DNA of 64,000 bases from Siphonodentalium dalli (taxonomy: Eukaryota; Mollusca; Scaphopoda; Gadilida; Siphonodentaliidae): NCBI GenBank assembly GCA_032622095.1, contig CP136063.1, positions 185,295,956 to 185,359,955 on the forward strand, in the 5' to 3' direction. Within the stretch, counting starts at the first letter, position 1, and each line of letters begins with the position of its first letter. Under the pieces are notes generated by a model. The model was not told where the DNA came from. It was given only the letters and a program-made list of their open reading frames with translations, and ran no database searches. Shown piece by piece: positions 1-11,334 of this stretch. Position numbers and translations under genes: made by a program.

Positions 1-427
1 GTGCATGCCTTTAATTTGATAAAAATGTATTTGGTTGCCGATTATCACCAAACTTATACATTATCAACTTCATGACATCAGGAGCGTAACGGTGTGCCTT
101 AAAGCTGTCATATAAAGGGCGTGTGATTTAAATATGTGAAAAATGGCATTTAAAGTGTGATTTAAAGTTGACAAAAGTGGTGCCATTTGAGTCAGGGGTG
201 CAATGAAGGGGGGGAGGAATGCCAAAATTGATAAAAAAGTTTTTTCAGCGCCGATTTCCACCAGATGGATACAAATTCTTCTCCACCAAACATATAATCA
301 TCTCCATGATATCAGGAGTCTAACCGTGTGGTTAAAATACGCCAAATTGGCGACGTATGTTTAAGAGATGTGGGCACATATTTGATACGAATTTGTTTGT
401 CGCCGATTTCCACCAATTATATATATA
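1..427. repeat. Old minisatellite, left part
   Basis: Two to three diverged units share a core like CACCAAAC..ATACA followed by a CATGA(C/T)ATCAGGAG(C/T) block (about 45-80, 260-320 and 405-420) and a GAGTCAGGGGTG-like block near 190. The same blocks return at 1,592-2,010, so this is one ancient tandem repeat split by the Helitron-like element between. No coding signal. Confidence 0.5.
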
Positions 428-1495
428 CTAGCAGATTAGCCCGCCACTGGCGGCATTGGTCCCATGGCTTTGGTCGATCCATTAATTTTAGTTTTTCAAG
501 GTAACTCCGTACAGGCTTAAGGTACATCGGGCGGAAAGAACTGACCCGATGAAAAATTGTTGAGCCCGACGTTGTCCGGGCTACTCAAAAACCAAATTTC
601 AAGTCGATAGCTCCACCCGTTTCCGAGATCTGGTCTGCGCATGCGCGAAGCTGGCGACGCACGGACTCGGCGACCCGATAAAATTCGTATCCGGGGCAAG
701 ATACATTCACATACCAAATTTCAAGTCGATAGCTCCACCCGTTTCCGATATCTCGTCTGCGCATGCGCTGCACGGGCGTCACACGAGCTCGCCAATACGA
801 CAGCGACTACCACCTGGTCAAACTACACTAACGTACCAAGTTTCGTCCCGATCGGTCGAGGTGTTGGTATCTGATGCAAAAGACGAAATTGTGAGTGTTG
901 GTCAATAGTCCCCGCAAAGTTAATCCCGTCGTGAACCCCATCCTCGCAAAGAGCGGACAGTCAATTAATCCCATCGTGAACCCCATCACCAACGCGACGT
1001 AAACATGTGTTGCGTTCTAAAAATAGGAAAGCACTTGTTCCCGTATATCTTTCTGCATAATAAATTTCGAGTGATAACGTTTGCGTAAATACGAAATTGT
1101 GAGTGTTGGTTTGTAACCGGGATTTCTGAGAAAAGCATTATGCCTATAACTACCCCCCTAAGCCCTGACCTAAGTGTCATACATACTATAACAATGATGT
1201 TGTAAGAGTACTATGGCATCCAATAAATCTCTCCGCATAGGAAACCACTCAATGTTCCCGTATATCTCTCTGCAGATGCTAATAACGTTGAATGGTAAAC
1301 AGACGCTCTTTATAGCGATGCGTCAAAAACTAACGCTCATTTTGATTAACCCCCGCCGTGCCTTTGCGGTGATTTGGGAGTGGATAAAGGGTGCTCAGAG
1401 CTTCTCCAAAACGCGACAACTACGGTGTTCGTGGGTTTTTACCCTTAGATGGGAAGTTTGAACTCAATCGAGCCAGCCGTTTTCGATTCTATAAA

Positions 1496-1565
<70 letters not shown>

Positions 1566-1591
1566 GGAAGTCTCAAAATATATAGTATAGA
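428..1591 (-). mobile_element. Helitron-like element, family A (mosaic)
   Basis: Read on the minus strand, the element starts TCTATACTATATATTTTGAG at 1591 (preceded by A) and ends at CTAG (428-431) followed by T, with a CCGCCACTGGCGG-type hairpin about 12 nt before the end. A TC start, a short 3' hairpin and a CTRR end between A and T are Helitron hallmarks. It has no ORF for Rep or helicase, so it is non-autonomous. A (TA)n tract lies just inside the 5' end. Positions 519-870 match the body of family B (31.7-32.8 kb), so the copy is a mosaic or carries a nested fragment. Positions 1,060-1,500 match 40,915-41,380. Confidence 0.65.
1501..1563. repeat. (TA)n microsatellite
   Basis: About 31 uninterrupted TA units inside the 5' end of the Helitron-like element. 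Long translated reading frames through it are artefacts of the dinucleotide repeat. Confidence 0.95.
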
Positions 1592-2010
1592 TATATTCAT
1601 CTTCATAATGAGTAGAGATGTCATAGTGGCGCCACTTGAGTCAAGGATGGGACGGGGAGGGAAAACATCTATAGAAATATGTTTAGCGCAAATTTCCATC
1701 AAATTCATACACATTTGCATTATTCTCCAATTATACGATGAATCAAATTGTGGGGACCCGTTGAAGACGCCAAGGTTGGTGCCTACATTTGTGAATGTCG
1801 GGTCTGTCTGTGTCACATATACCTTCATGTGGACCATCTATATGTCACCAAAGGGACTAACACGTGTAACTTATTACGAGCAAGATAATGGTGTGGGTAA
1901 ATTTTTTCTTTAAAAGACGCTGTTTGTGTCAGGTGCAAAAAGTGGGGATTTCCCCAAACTGATACAATATAATCTCCATGACACAGGGTGGGGGGGTGGA
2001 AAAAAAAAAT
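1592..2010. repeat. Old minisatellite, right part
   Basis: Continues the repeat of 1-427, with matching GCGCCACTTGAGTCAAGGAT and ATCTCCATGACACAGG blocks. Confidence 0.45.
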
Positions 2011-2134
2011 TCCGGGCACGTATGCCTGGGTGGGTGGGTGGTCGATAGGGCCAACAAACAATTTTTTCCGCAACTCAAAAATATTTTTCCTGTAAGTTTT
2101 TTGACTGTTTTTGCAATAACTTTCGCTTAAAACA

Positions 2135-2345
2135 CATCTATATGTCAATATTAACATAAATGACAAATTTCATGATGATCAGACAAACAGTATAGCCTGT
2201 AGCCCATGCTAATGGATTGAATTTTGAAATCCAAGATGGCGCCATGTTTTTTTGACCGAATGACCCCAAAATGACTTGTTCCTATTTACATGTCAATGTT
2301 AACATCCATGACTAATAGTATGCACAGAAATTCATATACAGCTGT
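2135..2345 (-). repeat. Isolated unit of the 160-bp family
   Basis: On the minus strand this reads GCGCCATCTTGGATTTC, then the GGGCTACAGG, TGAAATTTGTCAT and GTTAATATTGACAT blocks of the array at 36.3-39.5 kb. About one and a third units. Confidence 0.75.
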
Positions 2346-2904
2346 TTACAGTGAATTTCCCCCCACAAATATCTGTTTTAGTGTTAAAAGTGGGGTGGGT
2401 GTCCAAAAATGGTAGGAAACAAGACAGTCAAAGACTGTGGAGTCGCTCACCAGACTGCAAAGACTGATAAGACTAGGACTTTGGAGACCACAACAGTCAG
2501 AACTTTTCATAATCACTTTAAAAGAAGTAGATCTAAACAGGATATATGACTAGAGAGGCTTCATGAATGTAGATCAGTGAATATCTACCTTGAAATTACC
2601 AAATCTACCTTGAAATTACCAACTGTACACTAGTTATCACCCCCTCCTCCAGCTCAACAAGTTCCCTCTCGACCGGGCTCGAGACTCCCAAGTCTTAGGT
2701 TGGAATTTCACAACCGACATCTCAAACTTTCTCAATTGTTGGAAATTTCCAATCTCACAAGCGCTTTTTATAAAAACCAATTAGACGTGTTTAAAGCCCA
2801 ATTATCCATGGACCCAAAAACACTATATGTATGTCAGATTAATCAGTCATGTAGTTCCAAGGTAGATGTTTTAATGAATTTTATATTTTAATGTTTTATT
2901 AGAC
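2346..2904. other. Unassigned stretch
   Basis: No gene seen. An 18-bp direct duplication (ATCTACCTTGAAATTACC) lies at about 2,585-2,622. Otherwise low-information AT-rich sequence. Confidence 0.4.
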
Positions 2905-3575
2905 ACAAAAGTCTTAAGTCCCCATAGCCCCGTCATTTCTTAACAGGTTGACCTCATATTAACAGATCTGAATCTCAGTCACTAAAGGATCCTCCATACT
3001 ATATGGTCTAACCTCTCTTGAGAAGACATTTTAAGTATTACTATAGAGACATACAGTTATGTCCCTGTTCCCACCCTATTTAACCTGGTGACCCCATCTG
3101 AATAAATTTGAATCCCAGACACCAAAGAACCCTTCATACTAAATATCAGTAAAATAAACCTGACGGTCCATGTGAAGGAAGCATATTAAGAGGAAAACTG
3201 TCCTTTTCTTGGCCCCTATTTGACCAGGTGACCCCATTTGAACAAATCTGAACTACAGTCACCAAAGGACCCTCCATACCAAATATGAACCCATTTAACC
3301 TGATGGTACACGAGAAGTCGTTTTTAAGAATTACTATCGAGGGCAAGAGTTATGGCCCTGGCTTCACAACCATTTGACAGAGTGACCTCATTTGAACAAA
3401 TCTGAATGTGAGTTACCTAGGGAACATCCATACCAAATATGAACCCATTAAGTCTTATGATCTAGAGAAGATGTTAAAAATATTGTTGACAGATGAATGG
3501 ACGGACAGACAGATGAACAGGTGACAGATGAGAAGTGATGACTATAGCTTCGTCTCAGGTGAGCTTCAAAATTAC
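2905..3575. repeat. Dispersed tandem-core repeat, family F copy 1
   Basis: Four to five units of roughly 130-150 bp share GTTATGGCCCTGG, the TTTGAACAAATCTGAA core and CACCAAAGGACCCTCCATAC. They end in a GACAGACAGATG run and the terminal motif CTTCGTCTCAGGTGAGCTT. A second copy lies at 4,005-4,595. The terminal motif folds back on itself, which suggests a non-autonomous element rather than a simple satellite. Confidence 0.75.
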
Positions 3576-4004
3576 ATTTCATTGAACAAATCTGTCAGTC
3601 ACCCCCCCCCCCCAACATTGCGGGGTCATCCCTGTGAGAATATGACATACAACATTTATTTGAATGCCTGACTACATTAGCTTAACAAAATTCCCATGAC
3701 ATTGAAAGCCAGTGCATTCTCTGAGAATTATATTCCATTCATGAAACCATCAGCTACCAGTATGTCTTGAGGACCAGTATGTGTTGACATATAGATAATT
3801 AGGTTTTAACGACTGCACACACAGCTTTGTGATATTCCTACAGGTGTGATCAAAACAAGGATTGTAATGGGGTGAAGAAGGAAGAGTTAATATGGTATGG
3901 TACAGTGTGGTTTGGCATGCAGGGACAGGGGGTGGGTGGGGAAGAGTGGGGTTGGGTAGCTGTGATGTGTCTAAAAAAATCAAAGGTCAAAATGCAAAAA
4001 TGTA
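3576..4004. other. Unassigned stretch with poly-C
   Basis: Contains a C tract at about 3,602-3,613 and a G/T-rich segment (3,870-3,960). No gene or element end seen. Confidence 0.4.
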
Positions 4005-4595
4005 TTTTTTTAGAGTTATGTCCCTGGCTCTGCCCCTATTTGACCCAGTGACCCCATTTGAACAAATCTGAACCCCAGTCACCCAAGGTCCCTCCGTACC
4101 AAATATAAGCTAAATCGGCCCAATATGTTTGTAGAAGAAATCATTGTAAGAATTACTATGAGTTATGGCCCTGGTTTCTCAACTAATTGACCGGGTGACC
4201 TCATTTGAACAAATCTGAACACCAGTCACCCAAGGACCCTCCATACCAAATATTAGCTAAATCGGCACAATGGTTCTGGACAAGAAGTCGTTGTAAGAAT
4301 TACTATGGAGGAATAGAGTTATGGCCCTGGTTTCGCAACTATTTGACCCCGTGACCTCATTTGAACAAATCTGAATGAGAGTCACCTAGGGAACATCCAC
4401 ACCAAATATGAACCCATTCGGTATGATGGTTTCAGGGGAGAAGATGTTTAAAAAATTGTTGACGGACGGACGGATGGACGGATGGACAGATGGACGGCTC
4501 GATGGACGGACGGACGGACGGACGGACGACGGACGAGGAGTGATGACTATAGCTCCACCGGAGACTTCGTCTCATGTGAGCTAAAAAGCTCTCGA
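4005..4595. repeat. Dispersed tandem-core repeat, family F copy 2
   Basis: Same unit as 2,905-3,575 (three units), then a GGAC-rich run at 4,460-4,530 and the end motif GACTTCGTCTCATGTGAGCT. A short hairpin, AGCTCTCGATGAGAGCT, follows at about 4,588-4,604. Confidence 0.75.
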
Positions 4596-4604
4596 TGAGA
4601 GCTT

Positions 4605-5785
4605 TCCGATGAATGGCAACAAGCCATATTTCCGACTAAATCCTGAAAAGTTACCCATAATTCAGTTGTGGTTAAGAAGTCGATTACTTAGAGCATTACT
4701 GTACTTATCGTGTGTATTCAGTTTATCTTTTTAATTAGTTTTGTGAAGTTGTCACAACTGCGATTCGACCCAGCATTCTTGTTATTTTATTTAGATAATT
4801 CCCCGACTGGAGCCATATACTAAAAATAGATGCTACTTCTCAACTTTGACCTCTGGGTGACCAACGGGGGATTCGCCGCGAGCAAATGATTTTACTTATT
4901 ACACTTTTTTGACGCTACTATGATCAAAGTGGGACTGAATTGGTCATCGCATCGCATGGCTATACCTTCATGCCTTAGATTTTCCAGGGTCTCTAATAAC
5001 GCCTCTTCAGCAGCATTATAACATAACCAAAGTGGGTTGTAGGAGAGGGCTGACAGCTACTTCCAAACTCCAAACTGCAGTATCTTTACTGCTGCACATC
5101 GTTAAAGGGTTAAGCCTGCATGCATATCGGTATTTTGTGTATTTATCGACCTATATCGTTCCAGATTACGGCATACATGATTTAATAACAATGCTATTAT
5201 ACGCAGTGTTATACGCATATATTTTAATAGCAACAAATTGTTCAAAATGAGATATTTTGGTGTAATTCGGTCTCATATACATCTTCATTGTGTTGAAGTT
5301 ATGGACATTACTTCAGCAAATGTGTCAAATTATCATATTAGTGTTTAATAACCATGACTTGTACTCTATATTTTCTTAACCGGTACGCATGATTCACAAC
5401 TCTCTAATAACTCACGATTCATGGGGGTAGGGGTGACGACATCATTCAGTCCCAGATAGCATTCGGATGTTTAATTCTCGGTAGATGTATATGTACCTAT
5501 GCCAGCAGTGCAACACGTATGGACACAGCGGTATATGATAAAATCATTTAGAAATGTGTTCAGAATACCAGGCGAATTTAATTAAACCTATTTTACTTAT
5601 TAAGATTATATATATACAGAGTGCACAATTAAATATCACGCTTGGTGCGAGAAGTTTCACACGAAATACGCTGCATGTCTTGTTTGATGTGGAATTTTCT
5701 ATCCATTTTTTAATGTTTTATGTTTTAGAGGGACAACAATGATTATTTTCAGAATTTTTCAATAATAAAATGACAGACTTCGGCA
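4605..5785. other. Unassigned stretch
   Basis: No supported gene. Small reading frames have no recognisable domain. Could be intron or intergenic DNA below the candidate exon at 6,429-6,483. Confidence 0.35.
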
Positions 5786-5799
5786 TTTATTTATAGATA

Positions 5800-5870
5800 T
5801 AATAGCTGAAGCAGGCTCCCCCGAATGGAGCCTTTATTCAGCGTCGGAGGGGCCTGCAGCCCCTGTTTGC
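5800..5870. repeat. Two adjacent GC-rich hairpins
   Basis: GGCTCC..GGAGCC (near 5,814-5,832) and GGGGCCTGCAGCCCC (near 5,849-5,863) form perfect small hairpins. The first sits 10-12 nt from CAGCTA on the minus strand, which resembles an eroded Helitron-like 3' end. Confidence 0.35.
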
Positions 5871-6020
5871 GCACATTTTGTCTGGTTTATACCAGGGGAG
5901 CTGTTGCCACATCTGGTTAATCTGGTTTTCAACATATTATCACCGTTACGAAGCAAAAAGCAGTGTTAAATTAAATGTTGTGTGGAGTTATTGTAACTAA
6001 ATTTCTGGAACCACAGATCA

Positions 6021-6069
6021 ACTGGTGCGATATCACCACTACGAGTATATACCCTAATACATGTATACG

Positions 6070-6125
<56 letters not shown>

Positions 6126-6153
6126 TCGTAGTTGTAGTATCGCACCAGGGGAC
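6021..6153. repeat. Inverted repeat around (TA)n
   Basis: CTGGTGCGATA...ACTACGAGTATAT on the left is mirrored by ATATACTCGTAGTTGTAGTATCGCACCAG-like sequence on the right (about 25 of 29 positions). A (TA)n core lies between, at about 6,074-6,124. The whole segment can form a cruciform. Confidence 0.7.
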
Positions 6154-6428
6154 CTGTGTTAGGAGCCATCAATACATCTTTAAAATTAAAACAAGAGCGT
6201 GTGTACAAATAACTGTCGGCACAATACTTACAAACGTATAATCCGCCCAGTAACAATTTCTGGCACGTGGCTGCGCACTATATATACAACTATAACCACT
6301 CAAGATATGTACTGCTGATATGCACTTTGCCTTAAACAATTTCATTCAACATATTAAAAATCACCACGAGTTCACACATATAGCTCTATATTCCAGTCAG
6401 ATATAAGCAATATTATTGACAGACTTAC

Positions 6429-6483
6429 CGACAGCCATAGAATTGTGGAATAGATAACAAATCCGCTGAACAAAATCTGCCAT
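6429..6483 (-). CDS. Candidate first coding exon, unknown protein
   Basis: On the minus strand an ATG with G at +4 opens an 18-codon frame starting MADFVQRICYLFHNS. It ends in a strong donor (G|GTAAGTC; GT at 6,427-6,428) in phase 1. The peptide is amphipathic and protein-like, but I do not recognise it. Later exons would lie at lower coordinates; one weak candidate (acceptor ...CTTTTCAG|GA near 4,630) was not convincing. Evidence is only start context, open frame and donor. It could equally be chance. Confidence 0.3.
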
Positions 6484-7339
6484 TCGCGTGTTAGTCCTGT
6501 GTTGTTTTATTGTCCAGGTGCATGGACGCCATGCAAGAGGGGATAAATCTCCCGACTTGTGGATTGCCCGAGGGTTTATAGTTCTGATGATGTGTAATGT
6601 AAAATAGTCGTATGATTGTGATAGGAGATTGTATGTACAATCCCATAGTTTGTATATCCCATTAGATTGATGGGAACGTCACTTGTGTTTTAATTCCGGT
6701 TCGCTTTGAGAAAACTAGCGCATGTGCACATTTACACACACGAGACGAGACGTTTTAAATACGTTCGCGGTTAACGCATAAAGTGTGTGATTTTTTTTTG
6801 CGAGGTCATGACAGCTCTATCCTGAAGTTGTGTTTATTTTCATAGGATTTATTTTAAGTCCACAAAACAACGTGCCGTTCTGTCCGTAGCATCGACTGCG
6901 GTGTGTTTGTTTGGCGTGGCGCGTACATGCATGCGCGGAATTCGACCGCGAGTAAATCGATATAAATCACGGCGCACAGTAAGATGCTAGAAAAGGGAAA
7001 TATAAGAATGAAAAATTTCCGTATAAGGATTGTGTCACCCCCCCCCCCCCCGCCCCCCTTTTGCTAAGCAAGATTCGGACCATTTTCAGGCGGCACGCCG
7101 GATTCATACCCTCTTTTAACTGGTATACTCGGGATTCATATGCCCATCTTTATGATTCAGAATTTAGAATTCAGGATTCAACAACAAGGCATTGCAGATG
7201 AAATTATTTGTTCAAATTTCAATTATTTCTTAATCAAAATGACATATTTTGGTCAAATTTGGTGTACTTCAGCCTAATACCTCTTAATATATTGAAGTTA
7301 CCGGTGCTACTTCAGCAAATGTGCGACAAGTGTATTATA
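6484..7339. other. Unassigned stretch, possible 5' flank
   Basis: Upstream of the minus-strand exon candidate. CpG-containing patches lie near 6,690-6,780 and 6,890-6,980, and a C tract at about 7,038-7,050. No repeat family recognised. Confidence 0.35.
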
Positions 7340-7814
7340 CTAGCTGATGTGCCCGACTTCGTCCGGGCTATTTAGGGATATCTTTGTGATCATCTCCGTC
7401 TGGGCAGAATATACAGCGTCTGGACTTGTTTGTGGACGTTGCAAAGTTGAGTCTGATGGGGAAATGCGAGTTTGAAATGATTGCCTAACTCAATGTCTCA
7501 TAATAGACAACGTTTTTTGAGAGATTGATCTACTAATTCAAAGTGACAACGTTGAACAATCAGAGCGAACAACGTTGAAAATTATTAGGAGAAAGAAAAA
7601 ATATATTGTTCGATCGGTCCAGAAACATGCCTATATGAGCGATTTCAAGTTCAAGGTCAAGGACACGGTCACACGTGAAATTGGACCCGCCCATATTGTT
7701 CCTGGGATCAAAGTATGCCTACATACCAAACTTGAGTCGGATCGGTTGAGCAGTTTTCGAATCTATAACACACATACATACATACCTACATACATACATA
7801 CATACAAGCATGCA

Positions 7815-7846
<32 letters not shown>

Positions 7847-7906
7847 ACATACATACATACACACATACATACATACACAGACAGAAGTTCCGAAATATGT
7901 AATAGA
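7340..7906 (-). mobile_element. Helitron-like element, family D copy 1
   Basis: On the minus strand it begins TCTATTACATATTTCGGAAC (5' end at 7906) and ends CTAG (7340-7343) followed by T. A GCCCGGACGAAGTCGGGC hairpin lies about 8 nt upstream of CTAG. A (CATA)n tract at about 7,772-7,880 lies inside the 5' end. One copy of the family core (CATGCCTATATGAGCGA..) lies at 7,627-7,760. No Rep/helicase coding. Confidence 0.75.
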
Positions 7907-8295
7907 CTAGCTAGTGTGTCCGACTTCGTCCGGGCTATTTAGGGATTTCTTTGTTCGATCGGTCCAGAAACATGCCTATATGAGCGTATATGAGCGAGGT
8001 CATGGTCAACGTCAAGGACACGGTCGCACGTGAAACTGGACACGCCCATATTGTTCCCGGGATCAAAGTAGGCCTATATACCAAATTTGAGTCGGATCGG
8101 TCGAGGTCTAGAAACATGCCTATATGAGCGTATATGAGCGAGGTCAAAATCAAGGTCAAGGACACGTCGCACGTGAAATTGGATCCGCCAATATTGTTCC
8201 CGGGATCAAAGTAGGCCTACACACCAAATTTGAGTTGGATCGGTCGAGGTCCAGAAACATGCCTATATGAGCAAGGTCAAGGACACGATCGCAAT
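7907..8295 (-). mobile_element. Helitron-like element, family D copy 2, 5'-truncated
   Basis: The 3' end (CTAG, 7907-7914 region, with hairpin GTCCGACTTCGTCCGGGC on the plus strand) directly abuts the 5' end of copy 1, giving a head-to-tail tandem. Three core units (near 7,970, 8,112 and 8,253) contain GGTCAAGGACACG, ATTGTTCCCGGGATCAAAGT and GAGTCGGATCGGTCGAGG. The usual 5' terminus is missing. Confidence 0.65.
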
Positions 8296-8323
8296 TGAGG
8301 GGCATTAATCTCATTATGCATCT

Positions 8324-8457
8324 TTAACCCTTTCAGTGCCAAGTCCGATTTTTGTATCAACCCATATTTCCTTTTTAGAGCTCTTTCCATCAATGTATCA
8401 CATTATTATAATCAATAAATTTGATACAAAAATCGGACTTGGCACTGAAAGGGTTAA
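8324..8457. mobile_element. piggyBac-like MITE with perfect TIRs
   Basis: Arms 8,324-8,360 and 8,421-8,457 are perfect 37-nt inverted repeats around a 60-nt spacer. Each starts or ends with TTAA followed inward by CCCTTTCAGTGCC. TTAA target sites and CCCTT-type termini are typical of piggyBac-derived MITEs. Zero mismatches suggests a young insertion or a conserved hairpin. Confidence 0.85.
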
Positions 8458-8975
8458 CGCTTCGCTGTCAATGCGGGTGATGACAACAGATACCCTGGCG
8501 ATCATTGTTAATGTTTCACCCTCCCACACGTAAACACACTTGTAGGAGGACGACTCATGTATGGTGATTGAATCTAAATTAATGTTATGGTAACCAAGCT
8601 CCCCTGTACTCGACACGAAACGTGCACTTGCACCCACGTGTGTCCTTCGTGTTGTATTGTTCTGTTAAATGATTCATATAATAAATACAAGTTGAAACGG
8701 CCATGAACAGAAATAATTTATATTAAAATATAGACAGACTTTGTTCTTATATTTACGAATCATAAATATCGCGTAAATAGTAAGTTATTGTTAAGTTCGT
8801 ACACTGTGTTATATAAACAGAAGGTAAATTATGTTACAGTACAGTGTGTAAAGAGTATGCATTTGCTTATATCGCTCACTGTTTACGTGCTGTATATAAA
8901 CAAACGCTCGGCTCACACAAAGTGTGTTTTGTGGATAAAATCGCATTCATACTCTCATTATATTGTACTATTAGT
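8458..8975. other. Unassigned stretch
   Basis: No gene, element end or repeat family recognised. Confidence 0.35.
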
Positions 8976-9438
8976 ATATGTGACCCGCCATATCAAATCC
9001 AGTCGTAAGTCGGCATTTTTTTACCCTGTGCCAATGCATTCTCTTATATATGCGAGTCGACCATAGGTCGCCTCGCATATAAGAAAATGCATTGGCCTAA
9101 CAATTTTTTACAATTTTTATAATTTTTTCTTGTATTCTTTAACAATTTTATAATTTCACCCATACAGAGCCCCAGACAAACATGAGCAGACGACACTCTT
9201 CTATATGCTTATATATATGTGTGGGGCTCCCTGCAGGGTAATGGATGTTTTTTATTTTATGTCCTAAAAATTGTAAGAAACATTTATTTTAAAAAAATGA
9301 TAAAAAATTGTTAGGCCAATGCATTCTCTTATATATGCGAGGCGACCTATGGTCGACTCGCATATATAAGAGAATGCATTGGCACAGGGTAAAAAAAATC
9401 CCGACTTACGACTGGATTTGATATGGCGGGTCACATAT
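8976..9438. mobile_element. Foldback element with nested hairpins
   Basis: Terminal arms of about 135 bp start ATATGTGACCCGCC and end GGCGGGTCACATAT. Each arm itself contains a second palindrome (CCAATGCATTCTCTTATATA ... and its complement). The spacer is AT-rich with a CCCTGCAGGG palindrome near 9,230. A diverged relative lies at 21,982-22,130. No transposase. Confidence 0.8.
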
Positions 9439-9901
9439 CCTTGGGGATATTTTCATAAGTTATAAAGAAGGTCATCCGTACCTTTAAATGTACTCAATCC
9501 GATCAGACGGTCCCCATCATCAAGTTACAACAACAACAACATTTCTTCAAAATACGCTTTTGTTATCAGAATCGATTAATTACAATAAAATAATGCTAAC
9601 CACTGTCAACTATGGTATAAAATTTCCCAAAACGTGTTATTTATCAACATATCAACGAAATTTGGCCGTATTACCACTTTATTTTAGAGTTATCCATCTT
9701 CATCCGCAAATTTGTTCCAGACAATCGGTTTGACGACTCGTTTCTGGGCCACAAATAATTAAACATTTCGAGAAACAACAAATTTCAAAAATAGATATAT
9801 GATCACTCTGAACTTTGATGGGTGGGTTCCTCGACTCGAATCAAATATTTTTCACCCCGAAGCCAATGAAATAGTCATTTGGCAGCATTTATTCGTATGC
9901 A
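9439..9901. other. Unassigned stretch
   Basis: AT-rich. A (CAA)n-like patch lies at about 9,528-9,545. No supported gene. Confidence 0.35.
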
Positions 9902-9904
9902 TCT

Positions 9905-10556
9905 TTAAAGGGGTACTGTACCCCAATTTCAATAAATTCCCGGTGACAATAACGATCTAATATCAATATTATATTTTAAAATAACTAATTTGAGTCGACG
10001 ATGTCTACTGAAAACGTTCCGGTTAACAGGCTATCACAAAAGTAAAATTGAATCATTTAATATAAATTCATTTATGGCAATAGTCATAAAATGGAGAATT
10101 ATGCCAGTACGAGTTACCGTTCTTGAAATAGTATCTGTTGTGTGTCTTTTATCGACGGCCGTTCGCGAACATTATTGAGTTCCACACATAACATGTTACC
10201 TGCAAAAGAAAGGCCCGCTATAACCGATTCGGAAAAAGGAGAAAGAAACAAGAGTCACGAAGCGTCAAGTATTTTTATACGGAGTGAGATTGTTCGATGG
10301 AAGAGATTGGATGCATCAATTGAAGCTGTGAACAATGAACTTCCGGTTCTTCCTGCGACCGAGTCTTCTCCGGTGAAGGTAAAAAACATGGCGCGTAGTT
10401 TGAAATCGTAATATTTTTGTTTCCAAGATCAATATTTTCTTCGCTAAATTAGGTTTATACGAAACTCATATAACACGAACACAATCTAACTTGAAAGTTA
10501 TATCAATGGGAGTAAATTAAAAAAATTGTCTATCCCTGTGTACAGTACCCCTTTAA
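9905..10556. mobile_element. TTAA-flanked inverted-repeat element
   Basis: TTAA at 9,905-9,908 is followed by AGGGGTACTGTAC, and GTACAGTACCCCT precedes TTAA at 10,553-10,556. The arms match over about 20 nt. The interior includes an open frame (10,192-10,411, starting MLPAKERPAITDSEKGERNK) with residues resembling real protein (..EIVRWKRLDASIE..) and ending near a GTAAAA donor-like site. It may be a fragment of a host or transposon exon carried inside. No transposase catalytic motif seen. Confidence 0.65.
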
Positions 10557-10861
10557 AGAACATTTAGAACCATATATATATCAGGATGGAAAATGGATGT
10601 GATAGTCAGAAGAAAACAAAATACACACAAATATACGAGATTTGTTGGTTCGGAAGTAAGAAAGCAACATCATATGGCTATCTATATAGGTGACTCTCCT
10701 ATCATGAATCACGTGGACATTATACTACATTCTCATCTAGACCTGTTTTGAAGAATGTCGGTGCTGCCACATTATTTTTTAATTTATTCCAGTACTATAC
10801 GTAGAGTGAAACTTAGGCCGGTATGGTAGATTCCCATGTGACTGGTATATAGTGACGCACG

Positions 10862-10955
10862 GATGCACACACACACACCCTCGCACACCCTCGCACCCTC
10901 CCAGACACGCACACCCTCACACGCACACGCGCGCACACACGAACACACATACACA
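10862..10955. repeat. Imperfect (CA)n / CACCCTCG tract
   Basis: CA-rich low-complexity sequence with CGCACAC variants. Frames through it are artefacts. Confidence 0.85.
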
Positions 10956-11034
10956 AGCTTGCTCGAACAAAACTTCATCGACAAAAAACAAGTGGAGTAT
11001 CAAATTTCGGACCGGAAAAAATCGAATAACAGAA

Positions 11035-11334
11035 TGATGTATATACTTTTTACCCAACACACAAAGTTAAGTTCTTGGACTGATGAATACATACACCCCA
11101 GGTAGACCGATCGTGTCGGACTGTGGTTCAGAATCATATAACATATCCCAGTATATATATGTATTTTTATCTAAAACCAATCTCCACCCGACATCCAAAT
11201 TATTTGACAGATACAGATGATTTTCTGAACAAACTATCAAAAATTGAAGTTCATTCGTCTGCATACCTCATTACCATCGATGCCAGCTCTATGTATACCA
11301 ATACTAGGCACCACAGAGGACTTGAAATCAATGG
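11035..11334 (+). mobile_element. Penelope-like RT fragment, N-terminal part
   Basis: Two frames encode the N-terminal half of a Penelope-like reverse transcriptase: PGRPIVSDCGSESYNIS near 11,096-11,150, then after a frameshift PISTRHPNYLTDTDDFLNK and LITIDASSMYTN near 11,175-11,315. GRPIVS..GS and the (V/I)T(L/I)DxSSxYTN block are PLE signatures. The coding breaks after GLE at 11,334, where a DNA element is inserted. It resumes at 13,607. Decayed, not functional. Confidence 0.85.

Noticed and set aside
1445-1913. Frames of 130 and 154 codons through 1,500-1,563
   Set aside because: They consist largely of Ile-Tyr repeats from a (TA)n tract in a Helitron-like element.
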